From: an uncultured Selenomonadales bacterium
Lineage (GTDB): Bacteria; Bacillota; Negativicutes; Selenomonadales; Selenomonadaceae
Assembly: GCA_947304355.1 (NCBI GenBank)
Contig: CAMZAX010000003.1
Coordinates: 1 to 64,000 of the forward strand
Direction of reading: 5' to 3'
DNA: 64,000 nucleotides
Shown: piece after piece, positions 43,491 to 52,655 of the stretch
Layout of the letters: each line of letters starts with the position of its first letter
Position numbering within the stretch: position 1 is the stretch's first letter
Notes under the pieces: generated by a model
Seen by the model: the letters and a program-made list of their open reading frames with translations, nothing else
What the model was told of the DNA's origin: nothing
The model's database searches: none
Program-made: the position numbers and the translations under genes

Positions 43491-44275
43491 TTTCTGTACG
43501 GCTTGACCTTCCAATAATCGACGAAATCATCAGCCAAAACCCAATCGCCCGCGCAGGCTTCGAGGCGCGAAAATTTTTCAACGTCGCGGAACATGAGCCA
43601 GAGCCGCGCCGCAACGTGATAAGCGCACGCCTTGAAACCGTGTCGGCGGAAAATAATTTTCATGGCGGCGTTCGTCCAGAAGGTTGCGTGCACGGGTTGC
43701 AGGTAGAACCAATTCGGGTCGCGCGGCACCTCTTCGCAAACGAGCGTGTGCAAAGCGGCAGTCCCGTCCGCCGTCAACAGCGCGAAGATTTTTTCCACGT
43801 CGCGAGAGCCGAGCAGGTGTTCAAAGACCGAACACGTTATCACGAAATCGAACGTCGCGGGCGTCATTTCTTCAGCGGACAGGTAGCCTTCGCCGGGTCG
43901 CGCCATATACGCGTCGAACTTCATGAGCCACGGGCGGCACATGTCGGCGAGTTTGCCGTCACCCGCGCCGTAGTCGACAGCCCGCGCAGATTTGTCGAGG
44001 ACGCCGCGATTAATCAAGTCGTTGAGCACGTCGGCTTGAGCTTTAAGACGCGGCAACCAATTCGGGTCGACGGCAAGGGCGTCGGTGTGCTGATAGGCGG
44101 CGTGGCATTCGCGATTGAGTGCCTCCCAATTTTCGTGCGGCATGTTGTAAAGCGTTTCGGCGACGACGAGCCCGCAACGTTCACAGCGGACGTATCGGCA
44201 GGCGTCGAGATTTTTCATGCCGAAAGATTTTTCCATGAACGGGCGCATATCGCCGCCGCATACAAAGCATTTCAT
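43487..44275 (-). CDS. SAM-dependent methyltransferase with N-terminal zinc ribbon
   Basis: 262 residues from the ATG at 44275 (GGAGG upstream). Residues 1-40 carry CFVCGG and CERCG pairs (zinc ribbon). A class I methyltransferase fold follows: motif I AVDYGAGDGKLADM (about 118), FDFVITCSVFEHLL (about 167) and HTLVCEEVP. Related proteins methylate sugars or small molecules in glycan clusters. It is joined by ATGA overlap to the restriction subunits, which is unexpected and may be functional or chance operon assembly. No membrane segment. Confidence 0.8.
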   Translation of the reverse strand: MKCFVCGGDMRPFMEKSFGMKNLDACRYVRCERCGLVVAETLYNMPHENWEALNRECHAAYQHTDALAVDPNWLPRLKAQADVLNDLINRGVLDKSARAVDYGAGDGKLADMCRPWLMKFDAYMARPGEGYLSAEEMTPATFDFVITCSVFEHLLGSRDVEKIFALLTADGTAALHTLVCEEVPRDPNWFYLQPVHATFWTNAAMKIIFRRHGFKACAYHVAARLWLMFRDVEKFSRLEACAGDWVLADDFVDYWKVKPYRK

Positions 44276-44311
44276 AAGCTGTGACCTCCAAAAATTTTTG
44301 CATTGCCAACG

Positions 44312-44342
44312 AAAAAGCCCCGCCGATTTGTGCGAGGCTCTT
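44312..44342 (-). terminator. Terminator after the DegT aminotransferase gene
   Basis: Minus strand: AGCCTCGC and GGCGGGGCT arms, followed by TTTTTC. Confidence 0.65.
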
Positions 44343-44351
44343 GCAGTCAAA

Positions 44352-45488
44352 TTAACCTTTAAAGCTTTTGAGTATCGCGCAGATTTTGCGAACGTCGTCT
44401 TCGGATAAGCCGCCGTACATGGGCATACTCAAGACCTGTTGACCGACGACGTTGGCAACGGGCAAATTGGCGGGGCTTGCCGAATTCAGCTGACGATAGC
44501 ACGTGAACTCGCTGCACAGCGGGTGAAAATATTTGCGGGCGAAGACGTTGTACTTGCGCAGTTCGTCATAAACAAAGTCGCGCGAACGCCCGAAAATTTT
44601 TTCGTCAATGCGAATCACGTAATATTGATAGTTCAACTTCACGTCGGGAGCGCAGGGCGGCATGAGCGTCAAGCCGTCAACTTCGGCAAGTTCCTCGTTG
44701 TAAACCGCGTGCAAGCGAATTCGTTTTTGCCGTTCGTCTTCGACGTAGCCCAACATGATTCTGCCGACAGCCGCGCTTATCTCGTTTAGCTTGCCGTTTA
44801 TGCCGGGCATGACAACTTCGTCCTCGTTCTTGATGCCGAAATTTTTCAGCAGGTCGATTCGTTGCTTAAGGTGTTCGTCGCCGTGAGTGAGCGCGCCGCC
44901 TTCGACGGTGTGATAAAGCTTGGTCGCGTGAAAGCTGAACATCGAAATATCGCCGAAGGTTCCGATACCGCGCCCGCCGATTTCCACGCCGAACGCATGA
45001 GCCGCGTCGTAAATCACGCGCAAGCCGTAGCGGTCGGCAACCTCTTGAATCTTTACAACGTCGCAGGGCGTCCCGAAGACATGCACCGCCAAAATCGCGG
45101 TCGTGTGCGGCGTTATCATCGATTCGATTTTGTCGGCGTCAATGTTCATGGTCGCGGCGTCAATGTCACAAAAAATCGGAGCGATATTGTTCCAGCTCAA
45201 CACGTGCGGCGTCGCGGCGAAGGTGAACGGCGTCGTTATGACTTCTCCGCTCAGGCGCAGACTTTGACACGCGACGATAAGCGCGATCGTGCCGTTGTTG
45301 AACAGCGACAGATACGGCACCTTCAAGGCGTCCGTCAGCTCGTGCTCAAGCATGGTGTGTTGCGGTCCGTTGTTGGTCAGCCACTTCGCCGCCCAAATGT
45401 CGCGCAATTTTTCCGTGACTTCCTCAATAGTCGGGAAGACCGGGCGCGTCACGTAAATTCTTTCGGGGAACGGTTCAAGCGTTGTCAT
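44352..45488 (-). CDS. DegT/DnrJ/EryC1-family sugar aminotransferase
   Basis: 378 residues from the ATG at 45488, which has AAGGAGGAG about ten bases upstream and overlaps the end of the protease gene by 14 bases. PLP-dependent transfer of an amino group to a nucleotide-linked keto-sugar. Features: KWLTNNGPQH, LFNNGTIALIVACQSL, TTPFTFAATPHVL, YDAAHAFGVEIGG, and the PLP lysine in SFHATKLYHTVEGGAL. The substrate cannot be told, and no neighbouring nucleotide-sugar genes help. The zinc-ribbon methyltransferase downstream could modify the same glycan. Confidence 0.9.
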   Translation of the reverse strand: MTTLEPFPERIYVTRPVFPTIEEVTEKLRDIWAAKWLTNNGPQHTMLEHELTDALKVPYLSLFNNGTIALIVACQSLRLSGEVITTPFTFAATPHVLSWNNIAPIFCDIDAATMNIDADKIESMITPHTTAILAVHVFGTPCDVVKIQEVADRYGLRVIYDAAHAFGVEIGGRGIGTFGDISMFSFHATKLYHTVEGGALTHGDEHLKQRIDLLKNFGIKNEDEVVMPGINGKLNEISAAVGRIMLGYVEDERQKRIRLHAVYNEELAEVDGLTLMPPCAPDVKLNYQYYVIRIDEKIFGRSRDFVYDELRKYNVFARKYFHPLCSEFTCYRQLNSASPANLPVANVVGQQVLSMPMYGGLSEDDVRKICAILKSFKG

Positions 45489-47253
45489 CAGATTTTTTCT
45501 CCTCCTTAGCTTTTTCATCGGCCTTGCGAATTTTATCGGCGGTCTTGGCGTCAATCTTGTCAAGGTAAGTCAGCGGAATAATGCGGGGGTTCTTCGACAG
45601 TTCGTAGCATTTGCGATAGGCAGCCTCCGCCGCGTCGGTCTTGCCCTGTTCGTCGAAGATGTCGCCCTGCAATTTGTAAGCGATTGGATTTTTTTCGTCG
45701 ACGGCAAGCGCGCGGTCAACGTCGGCAAGCGCAAGGTCGAGTTCGCCGCGCATGTGCCGAACGTCGGCGCGATTCAGGAAGTTGTAAAGATTTTTCGGGT
45801 CTTGTTCGACGGCGGCATTGGTGTCGGCAAGCGCACCGTCATAGTCGCCGCAAATCGCCTTCGCCCGCCCGCGTATCGACAGGCACTCGGCAAAGTTGTC
45901 TTGATTCTTCGCGGCAAGAGCGCGTTCGATTTGTTTGAGCGCAAGTTCGCCCTGCCCGTAGTCGTTGTAAGCGTCGGCGTTGACGCGCATTTGGGCGGCG
46001 GCTTTGGCTTTGGCGTTGTCGGCGTCGGATTTTATCTTCGCCCAAAACTTTGCCCGCTCCTTGTCGTCGTCGCGAATCTTTTGGCGGGTGACGGGAGCCT
46101 CGTCGCGATAAGCCATCGTGACGGCGGCTTGAACTTTGTCGCCAAGATTGTACATCGTCGACAGTGCGCGCACTTCGCGATAGGCAAAGTCGTCGGTCAG
46201 AAAGTCAGTCTGATTGGTCGCGCCGCGTCGGAAGTTCCAAGCCGCAACGTCGTCGTAATCGTGGAAAGCCTTCGACAGCCCGCCCGCGAAATAGTAAGCG
46301 TTGACAGCCGCGCTCGTGGGGTCGTCGTCGGTGTTGAGCGAATAGAACAGCTCAATGCCGTCGACGAAAACTTTGTAAGCGCGTCCCTCCTTGACAACCT
46401 TGACGTGCCCGCCGCCGTAAGCAGACATCATCTCCAAAAGTTTAGCCTCGCGATTTTCGGTGTCGGGGTGGTCGCTGAAAGTTTGGTCGGACGGCGTGTC
46501 GTGCGCATCGAATTCAAGAAAGTCACGCGTCTCGTAGCGCACGTAATAGCCGAGGCGATTCATGGCAGCCGCGCCGCCGCCGGGGTTGAAGCCCGCGTTT
46601 GTCATCAAGTAAAAGCCGCCTTCGTCCGCCGCGTATTCGACGGGCACGCTGATATTTTTCGCGATTGAGTAATCGACCATTCCGGCGAATTTGTTCCAGT
46701 CAATGTCGACGCCGTTTTTGCCGTCAACGTTCATGCCGACCACCATTGCGCCGAGCTGTTGCGCGACGGCTTGCGCGTAGCTTTTCGCCGAGTGCTGTTC
46801 AATGCCGTGCGTCATTTCGTGGGCAAGGACGGCGGCAATTTGATTTTCGTCACCGTTGAGCCCGCGCACCAGCCCGCGATTGACGCTGATGTAATTCATG
46901 GGAAAACAGGCGGCGTTAAATTTTTCGCTGTCGTTGACGCTCCAAACGAACGGCAAAGAGTTCGCGCGCAGTTCATACCGCCCGCCGTCGACGAGCCGCG
47001 TCATAATCGAATCGACAAGCGCAACGTCGCGGGGGTTTTTGTCGACACCGTTTTTTTCCCTGTCCTGCTTGCGAACTTCCATTTGCGCGTTGGCGTTGTT
47101 GCCGAGGGCGAGCATTTCGCGCAGTGTCGACTGATATGCTGCAAGCACGCCGAGAGCCTCCGCCGCGACAGCCCATGCGTCCGCCGCCAAAACCTGCGCG
47201 GGCAACGTCAACGTCACGACCAAAGCAAGCAACGCGATAAAAATTTTCTTCAT
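45475..47253 (-). CDS. Exported M48-family metalloprotease with TPR repeats
   Basis: 592 residues. A signal peptide (MKKIFIALLALVVTLTLP, cut after QVLAA) sends it to the periplasm. The zinc site is LAHEMTHGIEQH (about 146-157, HExxH) with a third ligand in EYAADEGG. A central region of unknown fold follows, then two or three TPR units (about 450-560: ALKQIERALAAKNQDN, GDYDGALADTNAAVEQDPKN, GELDLALADVDRALAVDEKN). The C-terminus is strongly charged. Similar to BepA/YfgC-type proteases for envelope protein quality control. The promoter is at 47271-47300, divergent from the BMP gene. Confidence 0.88.
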   Translation of the reverse strand: MKKIFIALLALVVTLTLPAQVLAADAWAVAAEALGVLAAYQSTLREMLALGNNANAQMEVRKQDREKNGVDKNPRDVALVDSIMTRLVDGGRYELRANSLPFVWSVNDSEKFNAACFPMNYISVNRGLVRGLNGDENQIAAVLAHEMTHGIEQHSAKSYAQAVAQQLGAMVVGMNVDGKNGVDIDWNKFAGMVDYSIAKNISVPVEYAADEGGFYLMTNAGFNPGGGAAAMNRLGYYVRYETRDFLEFDAHDTPSDQTFSDHPDTENREAKLLEMMSAYGGGHVKVVKEGRAYKVFVDGIELFYSLNTDDDPTSAAVNAYYFAGGLSKAFHDYDDVAAWNFRRGATNQTDFLTDDFAYREVRALSTMYNLGDKVQAAVTMAYRDEAPVTRQKIRDDDKERAKFWAKIKSDADNAKAKAAAQMRVNADAYNDYGQGELALKQIERALAAKNQDNFAECLSIRGRAKAICGDYDGALADTNAAVEQDPKNLYNFLNRADVRHMRGELDLALADVDRALAVDEKNPIAYKLQGDIFDEQGKTDAAEAAYRKCYELSKNPRIIPLTYLDKIDAKTADKIRKADEKAKEEKKSDDNA

Positions 47254-47270
47254 TGCCAATCACCGCGTGA

Positions 47271-47300
47271 ATTATAACAAAGGGCGCGCCCCCTTGCCAA
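47271..47300 (-). promoter_or_regulatory. Promoter of the M48 protease gene
   Basis: Minus strand: TTGGCA (47295-47300), 18 bases, TATAAT (47271-47276). The spacer holds the palindrome GGGCGCGCCC. Confidence 0.6.
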
Positions 47301-47323
47301 CGAAATTTTTCCAAAAGTGTTTC

Positions 47324-47352
47324 TTGACGGCGGCGCGAATCATAAATAAAAT
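47324..47352 (+). promoter_or_regulatory. Promoter of the BMP-histidine kinase operon
   Basis: TTGACG (47324-47329), 17 bases, TAAAAT (47347-47352). Confidence 0.6.
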
Positions 47353-47377
47353 TGCAACAAAATTTAGCTTGGAGTGT

Positions 47378-48499
47378 ATGGCTTTGAATATTCCATCCGA
47401 AAAGAGGCGACTGAAAATTTTACTCGGACTGGGCGGCTGTATCGTCGCCGCGATAGTCTGGGTGCTGGTCTTTGCCTTCGACGCGACGGCGGACGGCAGT
47501 CGGCATGACAAAATCGGTTTCATCATCCTTGGCGACATCAACGAGGCGGGCTGGAACGCGTCCCATTACAACGGCATAAAGGCTGCTTGCGACGAATTCG
47601 GCTTGGAGCTTTTGGTTCGCGACCACGTCAAGGAAGACAGCGGACAATGCCCCGCAGCGGTTGAAGACTTGGTTGCGCAGGGCGCGAACGTCATTTTTTT
47701 GGTCAGCTTCAACTACGCGGCGGAAGTGCGCCCGCTTATCGACAAATATTCAAACGTCGCGTTCATAAACACCACCACGCTTGAGCAGGCGAAAAACATG
47801 ACGGCTTGTTTTGCGCGCATGTATCAAGGGCGTTACCTTGCCGGCGTGCTCGCGGGTATGCGCACAAAATCGAACGTCATAGGCTACGTCGCCGCCATTA
47901 ACAATTCGGAAGTCTGTCGCGGGATAAATTCTTTTGCGCTCGGCGTTCAACGCATCAACCCCAATGCGAAAGTTCTCGTCATGTGGACAGGTGCTTGGCA
48001 GGACGAAGCGACGGAGGCGGCTCACGCACGACGGCTGATTGAAAATTACGGCGCGGACGTTTTGACTTATCATCAAGACGAAGACGCGACCGCGCAGGTT
48101 GCCGAACAACTCGGCGCGGATTTTATCGGCTACAACGCTCTGCTCGAAGGCTATTCCGAACATTACCTTACGTCGGTCATTTGTCATTGGGATTTGTACT
48201 ACAAAGACATCTTGCAAAAATATCTGAAGGGCGAACTGCTTGCCTTGCGCAACAACTGGATCGGCGTCAAGCAGGGCGTCATCACTCTTTCCAAGTATTC
48301 GGACGCGGTTACGCCGCCAATGCGCTCCGTACTCGATTCCGTGTACAACGAACTTTTTTACAACAACAATCTGATTTTCAGCGACGAAATTTACGACAAC
48401 CGCGGGCAGTTGCGTTGCGGCAAGAATCAAGTCATCAGCGAACGCGAACTCTTGCGCAACATCGATTGGCTTGTCAAAGGGGTTGAAGTCGTTGAATAG
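47378..48499 (+). CDS. BMP/PnrA-family substrate-binding protein with membrane anchor
   Basis: 373 residues from the ATG at 47378; a TTG at 47384 is better spaced from GGAG and equally possible. One membrane helix (ILLGLGGCIVAAIVWVLVF, about 13-32) is followed by a periplasmic binding domain of the basic membrane protein family, known for nucleosides: KIGFIILGDINEAGWNASH, FLVSFNYAAEV, GRYLAGVLAGM, IGYVAAIN. No lipobox is evident, and no ABC permease is nearby. Its end overlaps the start of a hybrid kinase by eight bases, so it more likely presents a ligand to the kinase than to a transporter. Confidence 0.85.
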   Translation: MALNIPSEKRRLKILLGLGGCIVAAIVWVLVFAFDATADGSRHDKIGFIILGDINEAGWNASHYNGIKAACDEFGLELLVRDHVKEDSGQCPAAVEDLVAQGANVIFLVSFNYAAEVRPLIDKYSNVAFINTTTLEQAKNMTACFARMYQGRYLAGVLAGMRTKSNVIGYVAAINNSEVCRGINSFALGVQRINPNAKVLVMWTGAWQDEATEAAHARRLIENYGADVLTYHQDEDATAQVAEQLGADFIGYNALLEGYSEHYLTSVICHWDLYYKDILQKYLKGELLALRNNWIGVKQGVITLSKYSDAVTPPMRSVLDSVYNELFYNNNLIFSDEIYDNRGQLRCGKNQVISERELLRNIDWLVKGVEVVE

Positions 48500-50954
48500 A
48501 AAGTTCACGTTGCAAATCCTTTGCCTGATAATCGCGCTGAGCGTCGTCGGGTTTCTCATGCAACAGCGTTTCGGATACATATTGAACGCGACTTTGGAAC
48601 AGCGAATCGCGCAACAGACTTCCGATATGGCGATTGTCGCCGAGGAACGATTTCAGCAGGAGCTTGCGCAACTGCACATCGCCGCCGAGTATCTGTCGAA
48701 GCACCAAGACCGCGAAGATTGGAACGACATCTTGAAGACGCTGGCAAAGGACGACGCGGACGTTATTGTCGGCATTACCTTTCCGAACGGCACGGCTGTT
48801 ATCGGCGCGCCGCTGTCCAAGTACAATTTCATTCGCTTGCCAATGGCGGCGCAAGGCAATGACATCGTCGACTACAGCGCGGGCAAAGGCTTGCTGTTCG
48901 CCGTGCCCGTGATAAAGGACGGCTTGATTTGCGCGATTGTTTATCGGCTGTACGCGGAAAATCTGCTGACCGATTTGTTCGGGCTTGCCGAGTACAATTC
49001 GTCGAGCCGGCTTTTGATTCAGGAGCGCAACGGCAGAATCATCGTGCCCTACAAAAGCTACGGCGAGGCTGACAAAGCTTTTTTCAAGGACGTCACGATT
49101 ATCGACGGCTTCAAGGCTGTGCGCGAACGCTTGACGACGAATCGTTCCGCCGCCGTTTACTACGACGGGGCGCGCGGCAAATATTTTCTCTTCGGTGCGG
49201 ACTTGCCGCAAACGAATTGCGCAATGGTCGGTTACGTGCCGTGGGACGCCGTCGCCGGAAGTATCTCCAGACTCAACGCAATGATCGTCTTCGTGACGAC
49301 GCTTATGCTGTTGCTGTTCCTCGTGGCGAGTATTTATCTGTTTTTGATTAACGAAAAGGCAAAGCAGTCCGACGAATTCAAGCGCGAAAAGCAGGAGGCA
49401 GACCAAGCCAACCAAGCCAAGAGCGCGTTCCTTGCCAACATGAGCCACGAGATTCGCACGCCCATTAACGCGATTATCGGCATGAACGAAATGATTTTGC
49501 GCGAGAGCCGTGAACCGGACACGATTAAATATTCGCAGAACGTCGCCGTCGCGGGCGAATCGCTGCTGTCGATTATCAATGATATTCTGGACTTCAGCAA
49601 GATTGAAAGCGGCAAAATGGAACTCGTCGAAGAAAATTACACGCTTGCCGAAATCGTCAAGAACCTCGTCAACATGATTAAGCCGCGCGCCGAACAGAAA
49701 AATCTTGCCTTCGCGGTGAACGTCAACCCGAACATCCCGAATCAGCTTTTCGGCGACAGCGTGCGCATTCGTCAAGTCGCGGTGAATTTGCTTACCAACG
49801 CCGTCAAGTACACGCAGGCGGGCTTCGTCACGTTCAACGTCGACTTTGAACAACGCGCCGTCGAAGAAATTTTGCTCAAGCTCAGCGTCACCGATACGGG
49901 CATGGGCATTCACGACGCCGACAGAAAAAAATTGTTCACGGACTTTCAACGCTTCGACGCGAAGAAAAATAAACACATCGAAGGCACCGGGCTCGGTTTG
50001 GCGATAACTTACAGGCTCGTCAAGATGATGAACGGTTGGATAACCGTCGACAGCGTTTACGGCGAAGGCTCGACGTTTGCCGTCACGATTCCTCAAAAGG
50101 TCACAGGCACGGAGCTTATCGGCTCGTTCAGCGAAGACTCGATTGCAGCACAGGAAAAATATCGTCCGTCATTCACTGCGCCCGACGCGAACATTTTGGT
50201 AGTCGACGATAACGAAATGAATTTGCTTGTCGTGGCGGGCTTGCTGAAGGAAACGCACGTGCAAATCGACACGGCGGCGAGCGGCACGGACGCGCTGAAA
50301 AAACTTGCCGAACGTCACTACGATTTGATTTTCCTTGACCAGATGATGCCGGGGCTTGACGGCATTCAGACGTTGAAGCTTGCACTTGCAATGCCCGAAA
50401 ACAAATCCAAGGACGCTCCGACGATTGCTTTGACTGCCAACGCGATAAGCGGCGCGAAGGAAATGTTTTTGCGCGAAGGCTTTTCAGACTACCTCAGCAA
50501 GCCCGTCGAACCCAAAAGTCTTGAAAAAATGTTGGTGCAATACTTGCCGCCCGAAAAAGTTCACGAACCCGCCGCACATGTCGCGGAGATTCAAGAACCC
50601 GCAACGGCAGGCTTTAAATATCTGAACACGGAATTGGGCTTGCAATACAGCGGCGACATGCCTGACATGTACAAAGAGATGCTTGAAATGTTCTGCAACC
50701 TGAAACCCGAAAAGCAGGCGGCGTTGCAAGAGGCCTTCGACGCGGCGGACTGGAAAAATTACACGGTGCTGATTCACGCGCTCAAGTCAACGTCGCTGTC
50801 AATCGGAGGCGTGCAGATGTCGGAGGCCGCAAAGAAACTTGAACTCGCGGCAAAGGACGGCAACGTTGAATTCGTCCAAGCGAACCACGCCGCCGCCATG
50901 ACGCTTTACGACGAATTGGTCGCCGACTGCCAAAATTATCTTCAACAAAGCTGA
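48492..50954 (+). CDS. Hybrid sensor histidine kinase with receiver and Hpt domains (BarA/EvgS type)
   Basis: 820 residues from the TTG at 48492 (AAAGGGG nine bases upstream). Two membrane helices (about 6-24 and 255-280) enclose a periplasmic sensor domain. The cytoplasmic part has HisKA (NMSHEIRTPINAII), HATPase (NLLTNAVKYT, TDTGMGI, GTGLGLAI), a receiver domain (VVDDNE, FLDQMMPG, ALTAN, LSKPVEP) and a C-terminal Hpt (LIHALKSTSLSIGG). This is a full His-Asp-His relay lacking only the final response regulator, which is not adjacent. Coupled to the BMP protein upstream. Confidence 0.93.
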   Translation: MNRKFTLQILCLIIALSVVGFLMQQRFGYILNATLEQRIAQQTSDMAIVAEERFQQELAQLHIAAEYLSKHQDREDWNDILKTLAKDDADVIVGITFPNGTAVIGAPLSKYNFIRLPMAAQGNDIVDYSAGKGLLFAVPVIKDGLICAIVYRLYAENLLTDLFGLAEYNSSSRLLIQERNGRIIVPYKSYGEADKAFFKDVTIIDGFKAVRERLTTNRSAAVYYDGARGKYFLFGADLPQTNCAMVGYVPWDAVAGSISRLNAMIVFVTTLMLLLFLVASIYLFLINEKAKQSDEFKREKQEADQANQAKSAFLANMSHEIRTPINAIIGMNEMILRESREPDTIKYSQNVAVAGESLLSIINDILDFSKIESGKMELVEENYTLAEIVKNLVNMIKPRAEQKNLAFAVNVNPNIPNQLFGDSVRIRQVAVNLLTNAVKYTQAGFVTFNVDFEQRAVEEILLKLSVTDTGMGIHDADRKKLFTDFQRFDAKKNKHIEGTGLGLAITYRLVKMMNGWITVDSVYGEGSTFAVTIPQKVTGTELIGSFSEDSIAAQEKYRPSFTAPDANILVVDDNEMNLLVVAGLLKETHVQIDTAASGTDALKKLAERHYDLIFLDQMMPGLDGIQTLKLALAMPENKSKDAPTIALTANAISGAKEMFLREGFSDYLSKPVEPKSLEKMLVQYLPPEKVHEPAAHVAEIQEPATAGFKYLNTELGLQYSGDMPDMYKEMLEMFCNLKPEKQAALQEAFDAADWKNYTVLIHALKSTSLSIGGVQMSEAAKKLELAAKDGNVEFVQANHAAAMTLYDELVADCQNYLQQS

Positions 50955-50956
50955 CG

Positions 50957-50977
50957 CCTTGTCCCTTGTCCCTCAAT
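50957..50977 (+). repeat. Heptanucleotide array upstream of the ABC-F gene
   Basis: CCTTGTC, CCTTGTC, CCTCAAT. The first TTGTCC stands 17 bases before TATCAT (50982-50987) and could act as a -35 box for the next gene. Confidence 0.7.
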
Positions 50978-51014
50978 CTGCTATCATGACGAAAAAAATT
51001 TCAGAGGCAGATAA

Positions 51015-52655
51015 ATGATTCAACTCGACAACGTTACAAAATATTACGGCGAACGGCTTATCTTCCGCGACGTGAGCTTTCGGATTTTCGACGGGGAAAA
51101 GGTCGGCATCGTCGGCAAGAACGGCGCGGGCAAATCCACGTTGCTGAAAATCATGACGGGCGCGGAACACTTCGACGCAGGCACAATCGGCGGCTTGCGT
51201 GCTGAAGACATCGGCTTCGTCGAACAGACGCCGCACTTCACCGCAACCACGCTCCTCGACGAAATGCTGACGGGCGGCGGCGAAAAATTCATGGCGCGGA
51301 AAATTCTCTTCGGGCTGGGCTTTGTCGAATCCGAGCTTGAAAAAAATCCGAATCACTTCAGCGGCGGCGAGGCGGCGAAAATTTCTCTTGCCAAGGCGTT
51401 GATAAACGAGCCGCGCATTTTGATTCTCGACGAGCCGACGAATCATCTGGACATCTACGCGATTGAATTCCTTGAAGACTTCGTTAAGAATTATCGCGGC
51501 ACGGTTGTCGCCGTCACGCACGACCGCCACTTCCTGCAGAATTGCGTCGAAAAAATTTTGGACATGGAAAATTGTCGCGCGACGCTTTACCCCGGCAACT
51601 ACGAAAAATTCGTGCGGCTCAAGTCGGAACGACACGCCGCCGAGCTTAAAGCCTACGAACGACAACAGGAAGAAATTGCCAAGCTTGAAGAATTCGTTCG
51701 GCGCAACAAAGCCGGCGTCAAAGCAAAACAAGCGCGCGGGCGTCAAACGTTGCTTGACCGCATGGAACGCCTTGAACGTCCGCCGTCAACTGAAACCGCC
51801 GCAATCAGACTGCACGACGCCGCCGAGTCCGCCAATCGCGTGCTGATTCTCAACGGCGTCAACTTTAAGGGCATTATCAAAAATTTCGGCGCGGAGCTTT
51901 TCAAAGGCGAGAAGGTCGGCTTAATCGGGCGCAACGGCGTTGGCAAGTCAACTCTGCTGAAAATCATCGTCGGCGAGCTCAAACCTGACGGCGGCGAAAT
52001 TAAAATCGGCAACCGCGTCAAAATCGGCTACCTGTCGCAAGGTCACGAGGAACTTGACGCAAATCGCACGTCGCTTGAAGAACTCAATTACGAATTCGGC
52101 TTGACGGACGGGCAGGCGCGTTCGGAGCTTGCGCGTTTGAATTTGTTCGCCAACGTCGTCGAAAAGCCCATTGCCGATTTGTCGGGCGGTGAAAAGACAC
52201 GCGTCGCGTTGACGAAATTAATTTTGACGGGCGCGAATTTTTTAATCCTTGACGAGCCGACGAACCATCTGGACTTGCCGGCACGCGAGGCGATTGAAGC
52301 GGCGTTGCAAGACTTCGACGGGACAATCTTAATCGTCACGCACGACCGCTACCTGCTTGACAAAGTGGCGACGCGAATAATAGAATTCGCCCCGGCGGAG
52401 GCGCAAAAACTTCCCGAACCGAAGCCCAAAGCCGCGCAGGTCGAACGCAAATCGCCCGCGCCCAAATTCAATCAACAGGCAGTCGACAAAGTCGAGGCGC
52501 AAATCAAAATGGCGGAAATGGAACTCAAAATGTTGGAGCACGAGATAAACGGCGCAGTCGCCCCGGAACGTTTGACGGAGCTGGCGGCAGCGCACGAGGC
52601 TAAGCTTGCCGAAATCGACGAACTGTACACGCGCTGGGAGGAGTTGCAATGCTGA
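51015..52655 (+). CDS. ABC-F family ATPase
   Basis: 546 residues with two fused ATP-binding cassettes and no membrane domain, as in translation-factor ABC-F proteins that act at the ribosomal E site. Cassette 1: GKNGAGKSTL, HFSGGEAAK, LILDEPTNHLD. Cassette 2: GRNGVGKSTL, DLSGGEKTR, LILDEPTNHLD. The linker (about 215-260) is charged and helical, and a C-terminal coiled coil (about 490-545) is present, a layout near YdiF/Uup. It could protect ribosomes or help them; specific antibiotic resistance is not indicated. The end overlaps the next gene by seven bases. Confidence 0.92.
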   Translation: MIQLDNVTKYYGERLIFRDVSFRIFDGEKVGIVGKNGAGKSTLLKIMTGAEHFDAGTIGGLRAEDIGFVEQTPHFTATTLLDEMLTGGGEKFMARKILFGLGFVESELEKNPNHFSGGEAAKISLAKALINEPRILILDEPTNHLDIYAIEFLEDFVKNYRGTVVAVTHDRHFLQNCVEKILDMENCRATLYPGNYEKFVRLKSERHAAELKAYERQQEEIAKLEEFVRRNKAGVKAKQARGRQTLLDRMERLERPPSTETAAIRLHDAAESANRVLILNGVNFKGIIKNFGAELFKGEKVGLIGRNGVGKSTLLKIIVGELKPDGGEIKIGNRVKIGYLSQGHEELDANRTSLEELNYEFGLTDGQARSELARLNLFANVVEKPIADLSGGEKTRVALTKLILTGANFLILDEPTNHLDLPAREAIEAALQDFDGTILIVTHDRYLLDKVATRIIEFAPAEAQKLPEPKPKAAQVERKSPAPKFNQQAVDKVEAQIKMAEMELKMLEHEINGAVAPERLTELAAAHEAKLAEIDELYTRWEELQC

